Below, piece by piece: positions 57,505-64,000 of a stretch of DNA of 64,000 nt. The position numbers and the translations under genes were made by a program. The stretch comes from Rhodobacteraceae bacterium DSL-40 (GTDB lineage Bacteria; Pseudomonadota; Alphaproteobacteria; Rhodobacterales; Rhodobacteraceae). Each line of letters begins with the position of its first letter. The first letter of the stretch is position 1. The stretch spans positions 310,001 through 374,000 of the forward strand of contig QKPN01000001.1 of the NCBI GenBank assembly GCA_003258405.1, written 5' to 3'. Below the pieces are notes generated by a model, which saw only the letters and a program-made list of their open reading frames with translations, searched no databases and had not been told where the DNA came from.

Positions 57505-59007
57505 ATGGGACAGCTGCGCCAGTTCCCGGCCATCGTCATCGTGCTCATGGTGGTCTCCTGCGCGATGATGCTGCCCGCGCTCCACGCCGTCTCGGGCGGC
57601 AACTGGGAGATCGCGCGCAGCTTTCTCTATCACGGCATCTTCTTCAACATGGTGGCCGTCGTGCTCGGCATCGCGACGATGAACAGCCGGCCGAGAATGC
57701 CCGCGCGCTACCATCTGCTCTCGCTTCTCGGGATCTACGTGCTGCTGCCGATCGTGCTCGCGGCACCGCTCGCCTCGCTCATCACCCAGATGCCGTTCCG
57801 CGACCTCTATTTCGAGATGCTGTCCTGCCTCACGACCACCGGGGCGACGATCTTCGACCGCCCGTCGCTGCTGCCCGACACCATCCACCTCTGGCGGGCG
57901 ATGGTCGGCTGGTTCGGCGGCCTCATCGTGCTCGTCACCGCCTTCGCGATCCTCGCGCCGCTCAACCTGGGCGGCTTCGAGATCAGCCAGAACTCGCAGT
58001 CCCTGCGCGGCGGCTTCTCGGGCACCTCGATCGAGGACGCAAGCCGCCGGATCATCGCCAACACCCGGCTGATCGCCCCGATCTACGCCGTGGTGACAGG
58101 CATCCTCGCGCTCGCGCTCATCCTGCTCGGGGACCGTCCGCTCGTCGCGATCTGCCATGCGATGTCGACACTCTCGACCAGCGGCATCTCGCCGCTCCGC
58201 ACGCTCGACGCGGCCGGATCGGGCCGGGCAGGGGAAGTCGCCATCGCGCTCTTCCTGCTCTTCGCGATCTCGCACCGCGGCCTCAACCAGCGCATCCTGC
58301 GCTTCCAGATGCCCCGCTTCACCAATCCGCAGGTCCAGCTCATGCTGATCTCGGTGCTGAGCGTCACCCTGATCCTGTTCCTCAGGAGCTTCATCGGCGC
58401 GGTGGAGATCGAGCGTCAGGCGCATTTCGATTCCGCGCTCCGCGCGCTCTGGGGCAGCATCTTCACCGTGCTGTCCTTCCTCACCACCACCGGCTTCGAG
58501 AGCCACGACTGGCGCACGATGCAGATCTGGTCCGGCCTGCCCGATCCGGGCGCGATCCTGCTCGGGGTGGCGGTGATGGGCGGCGGCATCGCCACGACAG
58601 CGGGCGGCGTGAAGCTCCTCCGGCTCTATGCGCTCTACCGCCACGGGCTCCGCGAGATGGACAAGCTCGTGCACCCCTCGAGCCTCGGGCGGCAGGGCGA
58701 GGGCGACCAGCTCATCTCCGAGCGCGGGCCGCAGATCGCCTTCGTCTTCCTCATGCTCTTCCTGACCGCGCTTGCGCTGATGATGACGCTGCTCTCGGCA
58801 ACCGGCCTCGGCTTCGACGAAAGCCTCGCGCTTGCCGTCGCCTCGCTCACGACGACGGGGCCCGCGATCCGCGTCCTGGGCGGCGCCTTCACCTACAACG
58901 ACCTCGACGCCGTGGCGCAGATCCTCTTCGGCATCGGCATGGTCGTCGGCCGCATGGAGGCGCTCGTGATCATCGCGCTCTTCAACCCCGCCTTCTGGCG
59001 CAGCTGA
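57505..59007 (+). CDS. trkH: Trk potassium uptake membrane subunit TrkH/TrkG
   Basis: Inner-membrane K+ channel-like subunit, 500 residues. It has the four P-loop motifs of the family: SCLTTTGATIF, MSTLSTSGISPL, SFLTTTGFESHDW and ASLTTTGPAI, where the conserved Gly residues line the selectivity filter. About ten membrane helices. Coupled to trkA two bases upstream; followed by a hairpin with six T, then hfq. Confidence 0.95.
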   Translation: MGQLRQFPAIVIVLMVVSCAMMLPALHAVSGGNWEIARSFLYHGIFFNMVAVVLGIATMNSRPRMPARYHLLSLLGIYVLLPIVLAAPLASLITQMPFRDLYFEMLSCLTTTGATIFDRPSLLPDTIHLWRAMVGWFGGLIVLVTAFAILAPLNLGGFEISQNSQSLRGGFSGTSIEDASRRIIANTRLIAPIYAVVTGILALALILLGDRPLVAICHAMSTLSTSGISPLRTLDAAGSGRAGEVAIALFLLFAISHRGLNQRILRFQMPRFTNPQVQLMLISVLSVTLILFLRSFIGAVEIERQAHFDSALRALWGSIFTVLSFLTTTGFESHDWRTMQIWSGLPDPGAILLGVAVMGGGIATTAGGVKLLRLYALYRHGLREMDKLVHPSSLGRQGEGDQLISERGPQIAFVFLMLFLTALALMMTLLSATGLGFDESLALAVASLTTTGPAIRVLGGAFTYNDLDAVAQILFGIGMVVGRMEALVIIALFNPAFWRS

Positions 59008-59035
59008 CGCGGAGGACACAGCCGCGGAATTTTTT
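59008..59035 (+). terminator. Short hairpin plus T6 between trkH and hfq
   Basis: CGCGG (59008-59012) pairs with CCGCG (59022-59026) and is followed by GAA and six T (59030-59035). The stem is only five pairs, so termination may be partial. A second GCCGCA/TGCGGC repeat lies at 59041-59059 in the hfq leader. Confidence 0.45.
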
Positions 59036-59136
59036 CAACCGCCGCACTGGAAATGCGGCAGCGCACAACCGATAATAAACGCACAACAACAACACGAGCC
59101 GCTGTGAGCGGATATACAACTGAAGGCTGAAAAATA

Positions 59137-59373
59137 ATGGCTGCCGACAAACAGAATCTGCAGGACGCATTTCTCAACAATGTCCGCAAATCCAAGGTGC
59201 CGGTCACGATCTTCCTCATGAACGGCGTCAAGCTGCAGGGAGTTATCACCTGGTTCGACAATTTCTGCGTGCTCCTGCGCCGCGACGGCCAGTCGCAGCT
59301 CGTTTACAAGCACGCGATTTCCACCGTGATGCCCTCCCAGCCGATCACGCTTTACGAGGCCAGCGATAACTGA
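59137..59373 (+). CDS. hfq: RNA chaperone Hfq
   Basis: Hexameric RNA-binding protein that mediates small-RNA pairing. 78 residues with the Sm1 region ([27 protein letters not shown]) and the Sm2 motif [10 protein letters not shown]. The C-terminal tail is short, as in alphaproteobacterial Hfq. The leader (59036-59136) is A-rich with a TAATAA that could be a -10 element, so a separate promoter in front of hfq is likely. hflX follows after 13 bases. Confidence 0.97.
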   Translation: MAADKQNLQDAFLNNVRKSKVPVTIFLMNGVKLQGVITWFDNFCVLLRRDGQSQLVYKHAISTVMPSQPITLYEASDN

Positions 59374-59386
59374 AGAACACGCGCGG

Positions 59387-60637
<1,251 letters not shown>

Positions 60638-60689
60638 AATCCGGCGGGCGGGCGCGGGCAGGGGGCCCGCACCCGCCGCCGCGTCGGGC

Positions 60690-61844
60690 TCAGATCCGGG
60701 CGAGCAGGGTGGCCGGGCTGAAGCGGAGGCGCGACACCGCCTCGATCGCGTAATGCACCGCCACGCCAAACCCGACGCAGCCCGCATAGACCAGCACGAA
60801 GAGCGCCAGCGGATAGCCGGTTTCAAACCCGTCCGGAATGAAATGCAGCAGCACCGTCACCGCGATGAGATGTGAGCAGAAGATCCGGAAGCCGAGCTTG
60901 CGCGACACCTGCGCCGGGGCCTCGGATGACACCACGACACGGGCGAGCGCGGCGAAGACAAGAAAGCCGCAGATCAGCCGCGCCGGAATGGTGAGCGCGA
61001 ACAGCAGGACGCCGCGCGCCGTCGGGTCCTTCGGCACGGCGATATTGTAGTATTCGAGGAAATGGGCCGAGAGCAGCGTCGCCAGCACCAGCCCGGCAAG
61101 CACGCCGTTCGAGGAGACCGCCCGGAGAACCGAAGGCTCGAAGAGCCGCTTCCAGACGCCGTGCGTTGCGACGCCGAGGAAGAAGAGCAGCACAATGCTC
61201 GAGCGCGGCATCAGCGACATGCCGTTGTCGCCGAAGCGATTGGCATTCTCGCCCCAGAGCAGCGTCACGAGGCAGAGCGCGACCCCGGCCAGCGCCACCA
61301 TCCAGCGGTTCCGCAACCCGAGCGCATGGAGCGCGAGGAAGACCACTGTCGCGAAGCAGATGTCGAAGACGAAGTGCAGCGGATAGTTGTAGGGCCAGAT
61401 GCCGATGCCGAAGATCTTCTCGAGCCAGCGGTAGTTCACGTTGGCGCCCGCAATGCCGCCCGCGATCATCAGATAGGCCACCGCCCAGAAGACGTAGGGC
61501 AGCCCCATGGACACGAGGCGGTTGCGCGCGACATCGACGGCATTGCGCCGCTCGAGCCCCTCCATCACGAACCAGGCGCTCACCAGCGTCAGCGCCGCCA
61601 CCGCGCCGCGGCCAAGGCCGGACTTGAGAAAGAGCATGAGGTTTTCGCGCAGCAGGAAGCCGAACTCGGCAAGGGTGAGGCTCAGGGAATGCCAGGAGAC
61701 GCCGCCATAGAGCGTCGCGAGCTCCGGCAGCTTCAGCGTATAGGGCACATGGACCGAAACCATGAGCACAACGACCACGACACGAAACATGTCCACCAGC
61801 CGGGACCGGACCAAACTCTCACTCACTGACTCACGCACCTGCAT
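60690..61844 (-). CDS. Acyltransferase-3 family membrane protein
   Basis: 384 residues with about ten membrane helices. The N-terminus shows FR-x10-H (Arg21 to His32), the catalytic signature of membrane acyltransferases of the acyltransferase-3/OafA/NodX type, which acylate extracytoplasmic glycans. GGIAGANVNYRWLEK and PYNYPLHFVFDICFATVVFLALH in the middle resemble OpgC/glucan-modifying relatives. The start at ATG 61844 has GGAG seven bases upstream. It sits alone between hflX and miaA. The acceptor sugar is unknown; the rhamnose genes in this window are far away and need not be connected. Confidence 0.8.
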   Translation of the reverse strand: MQVRESVSESLVRSRLVDMFRVVVVVLMVSVHVPYTLKLPELATLYGGVSWHSLSLTLAEFGFLLRENLMLFLKSGLGRGAVAALTLVSAWFVMEGLERRNAVDVARNRLVSMGLPYVFWAVAYLMIAGGIAGANVNYRWLEKIFGIGIWPYNYPLHFVFDICFATVVFLALHALGLRNRWMVALAGVALCLVTLLWGENANRFGDNGMSLMPRSSIVLLFFLGVATHGVWKRLFEPSVLRAVSSNGVLAGLVLATLLSAHFLEYYNIAVPKDPTARGVLLFALTIPARLICGFLVFAALARVVVSSEAPAQVSRKLGFRIFCSHLIAVTVLLHFIPDGFETGYPLALFVLVYAGCVGFGVAVHYAIEAVSRLRFSPATLLARI

Positions 61845-61972
61845 TCCTCGGCTCCGGCCAAACTTCGACCGGCCACCGAAATCATCCGGCGGTGAGACAA
61901 TCAAGAAGCTAACAGTTTCATTGGCTTAATGGGCGGATTCGCGCCGAGCGCAAGATCGCGGCGCGCATGCAA

Positions 61973-62926
61973 TCATTGCGCGAGCGGGCGATCCGGCGGC
62001 ACGGCAGCGAGCAGGTCGTCCGTGCCGGGCGAGAGCCAGCGCCAGTCCGCCATCCGGCCACGGAACCAGCTCCGCTGGCGCTTGGAAAACTGCCGCGTCG
62101 CAATGACGGCCTCGAGGATCGCCGTCTCGAGGTCGATCGCGCCGTCGAGATGGGCGAAGAGCTGCTCGGCGCCGAGCGCGCGGGCCGACGGCAGATCGCG
62201 CGGCGTGCCGGCCGCCAGGAACGCCCGGCATTCCGCCAGCGCACCCTCGGGCACCATCCGCCGGAACCGCGCCTCGACGGCACGGTGCTGCACCGGGATC
62301 TCCGGGCTCAGAACGATCGCATCGCAGGCCGCGCGCGGCAGCAACGGCGGCGGCGTCTCGTCCTGCCAGGAGGAGAGGGGACGGCCCGTGCTGACAAGCA
62401 CCTCCCAGGCCCGCTGTACGCGCACAGGATTGGCCCGGTCCATGCGCCCGTACGTACGGTGGTCTCTGGCGGCAAGCTCGCTCAGCATGCCGCTGAGGAG
62501 TCCGCTGTCGATGCGCCTCTGAGAATCCGCGCGCACCTCCGGATCGATCTCCGGGATCTCGGCCAGTCCTTCGGTCAGCGCCGAGAGATAAAGCCCGGTG
62601 CCGCCGACGATCACCGGACGCTGGCCACGGGCCGCAAGCCGCTCGAGCAGCGCCGCAACGTCGCGCAGCCAGGCGCCGACCGAGTGCCGCGTGCGGGCAT
62701 CGACCGTGCCGTAGAGCGCGTGCGGCACCCGGGCACAGTCGGCCTCGGAGGGCCGCGCCGACAGCACGCGCCAGCAATCGTAGACCTGCAGCGCATCGGC
62801 ATTGATCACACAGCCGTCGTCACGCTCGGCAATACGCATCGCCAGCTCGGATTTACCGCTGGCGGTCGGACCGGCGATCAGAACCGGCCTGCGCCCATAT
62901 ATAACATAATCTTCGTTATACGACAC
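61973..62926 (-). CDS. miaA: tRNA dimethylallyltransferase
   Basis: Adds a dimethylallyl group to A37 of tRNAs that read UNN codons. 317 residues. P-loop GPTASGKSELA, catalytic INADALQVYDCW (the Ser of the usual ADSMQVY is Ala here), and VGGTGLYLSALTEGL, RANPVRVQRAWEV and ATRQFSKRQRSWFRG match the family. The start is GTG 62926; no other start codon lies before the P-loop. The first 12 codons are AT-rich and hold a TATAAC/GTTATA inverted repeat, unusual in this genome. Confidence 0.94.
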   Translation of the reverse strand: MSYNEDYVIYGRRPVLIAGPTASGKSELAMRIAERDDGCVINADALQVYDCWRVLSARPSEADCARVPHALYGTVDARTRHSVGAWLRDVAALLERLAARGQRPVIVGGTGLYLSALTEGLAEIPEIDPEVRADSQRRIDSGLLSGMLSELAARDHRTYGRMDRANPVRVQRAWEVLVSTGRPLSSWQDETPPPLLPRAACDAIVLSPEIPVQHRAVEARFRRMVPEGALAECRAFLAAGTPRDLPSARALGAEQLFAHLDGAIDLETAILEAVIATRQFSKRQRSWFRGRMADWRWLSPGTDDLLAAVPPDRPLAQ

Positions 62927-63087
62927 TTATCCCATTCCCGGCCGGGATCTTCTCATAGGCCCGAAGGAAGCTTGCAACCCTGCCGGATGGCCATCGCTGC
63001 GGGCCGATACAGGCCGTCCTGCCACCCGCGCCGCGCCTTTCCGCCACCGGGATGCCGCCACAGGCCGCCACCCGCCCGGACCCGGCC

Positions 63088-64000
63088 CTAGTTGAGCGAT
63101 ACGGCCTGAAACTCGGCGATCACCGCGCCCGTCTCGTCGACAAGGCACATCTTGTCGCCGGAGATCGTCCACCGCCGGGCCTGCAGGATGGTGTCCGCCA
63201 GCAGCCTCTCCCATCCGTCCAGCGGCGGCGGACAGGCCATCCGCGTCGACGCCGCCCCCTTGCCGAAGGAAATCGCGTCACCGTCCACCGAATAGCTGCC
63301 CAGAATCTGGTTGCACCCCACCGTGGCCGTAAACCTGTCCTCGTCGTCCCCGAGCAGGATCAGATGCGGATCCTTGCCGCCCTCCGGCACCTGGATCTCG
63401 GTCTCCCCGAGCTTCAGGATCTTCCAGTAGGTGTTGGTCAGCCCCACCTCCCGCGTCGCACGATCGCAGGACACGTCCGGCCAGACCCCGATGAAGCGAT
63501 TGACCACCACAACGTCCTTCTCGTCGCCGCTCCCGTCCGTGCCGGGGCGCTGCTCGAGGTCGCCGTCGAAGGTCGCAAAGATCGACAGCCCCGGCTCGCG
63601 CCCTGCGGCGAGATAGGCATGCTCGAGCGCGGCGTAATCGCCTTCCTCCGAAATCGGAAAGGTCATGCCGCTGCTGCATTGCTGAAAACTCGCGCCATCC
63701 GCGGCATAGGTCACGAGACCCTGCATCGACGGCTCGCGCTCCGGCTTCGGCACCGCCGCGTCCGTCGCTTCGCCCTGGCCGGTCATCGCGGCCTCGGGCG
63801 TGGCATCCACCGCCGTGCCGCTCGCCTGGGCCACGAAGACGCCGGTCTCGCCGCGCAGTCCGAGCAGATCGCCGTTCCGCGCCGCCAGCATCACCATGCC
63901 GACATCGACATGATCCGAGGCGCCGCCCGTCAGCACCGGATAGATCGTGTCCGAGGTAAAGCGCAGCCGCCCCGCGACCTCCACCGTGGCGCGCACGGAA
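63088..64000 (-). CDS. YbaY-like/META-domain protein, N-terminus outside window
   Basis: The frame is open to the window end, so the start is missing; the GTG at 63996 is internal. The visible part begins with the last segment of a YbaY-like domain (TVEVAGRLRFTSDTIYPVLTGGA). It then has a linker and a domain with TYAADGASFQQCSSGMTFPI and an HslJ/META-type C-terminal domain (VGLTNTYWKILKLGETEI, TVGCNQILGSYSVDGDAI, RMACPPPLDGWERLLADTI). Such proteins are envelope lipoproteins, often with the META domain linked to heat or antibiotic resistance. Function here is unknown. Confidence 0.75.
   Translation of the reverse strand, partial: SVRATVEVAGRLRFTSDTIYPVLTGGASDHVDVGMVMLAARNGDLLGLRGETGVFVAQASGTAVDATPEAAMTGQGEATDAAVPKPEREPSMQGLVTYAADGASFQQCSSGMTFPISEEGDYAALEHAYLAAGREPGLSIFATFDGDLEQRPGTDGSGDEKDVVVVNRFIGVWPDVSCDRATREVGLTNTYWKILKLGETEIQVPEGGKDPHLILLGDDEDRFTATVGCNQILGSYSVDGDAISFGKGAASTRMACPPPLDGWERLLADTILQARRWTISGDKMCLVDETGAVIAEFQAVSLN

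Overview
The window reads as ordinary chromosome of a GC-rich alphaproteobacterium, most likely Rhodobacterales (Rhodobacter/Paracoccus-like). The signs are the dusB-ntrB-ntrC-ntrY-ntrX block followed by trkA-trkH-hfq-hflX, a Paracoccus-type F1-ATPase zeta subunit (DUF1476), a phasin gene behind a PhaR-type operator, an FnrL-type box in front of cydA, an IspD-IspF fusion and a two-component PurS/PurQ. Almost every base is coding. No stretch of 300 bases lacks a gene; the longest gaps are 26547-26821, 40245-40489 and 43017-43269. I found no tRNA or rRNA gene, CRISPR array, insertion sequence or prophage.

Layout. 1-6134: cytochrome bd module, cydD (cut by the window edge), cydC, an FNR-type site, then cydA, cydB and the 43-residue cydX. 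6239-7258: a lone periplasmic ferric-iron binding protein. 7403-14022: tamA and tamB on the minus strand. 14202-17609: dTDP-L-rhamnose genes rfbC-rfbB-rfbD-rfbA. 17760-22602 (minus): purC-purS-purQ followed by a DctB/DctD two-component pair whose regulator has a decayed ATPase domain. 22775-25015: F1 zeta subunit, a Tat-exported glutathione-peroxidase-like protein, a small membrane protein and CorA. 25206-34642: aroA, then a secreted RTX-repeat protein behind an AT-rich promoter region, then cmk-rpsA-sppA-ihfB-lapA-trpF-trpB and a DUF2158 protein. 34746-37195 (minus): rplY, pth and a DUF2332 gene. 37415-40244: lutABC for lactate oxidation. 40490-46534: phasin, purB, DUF6314, a YfcC-type transporter, an SRPBCC protein, hpt and a COQ10-like protein. 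46510-48643 (minus): ispDF-pgpA-cinA. 48821-60637: dusB-ntrBCYX-trkAH-hfq-hflX. 60690-64000 (minus): an acyltransferase-3 protein, miaA and the C-terminal part of a YbaY/META protein.

Functionally, the first block supplies a high-affinity oxidase for low oxygen together with the exporter needed to assemble it. The Ntr block senses nitrogen status and is followed by potassium uptake and RNA-level regulators (Hfq, MiaA). aroA and trpFB feed aromatic amino-acid synthesis, and purC/S/Q, purB and hpt serve purine synthesis and salvage.

I do not see a convincing new multi-gene system. The observations most worth following are: the DctD-like regulator lacking both the GAFTGA loop and a normal Walker B; the RTX gene that splits the usually tight aroA-cmk-rpsA order and carries a spaced perfect inverted repeat upstream; the PhaR-type palindrome before the phasin gene; two FNR-like boxes; and a few unexplained palindromes in leaders (purC, dusB, the iron-binding protein gene).
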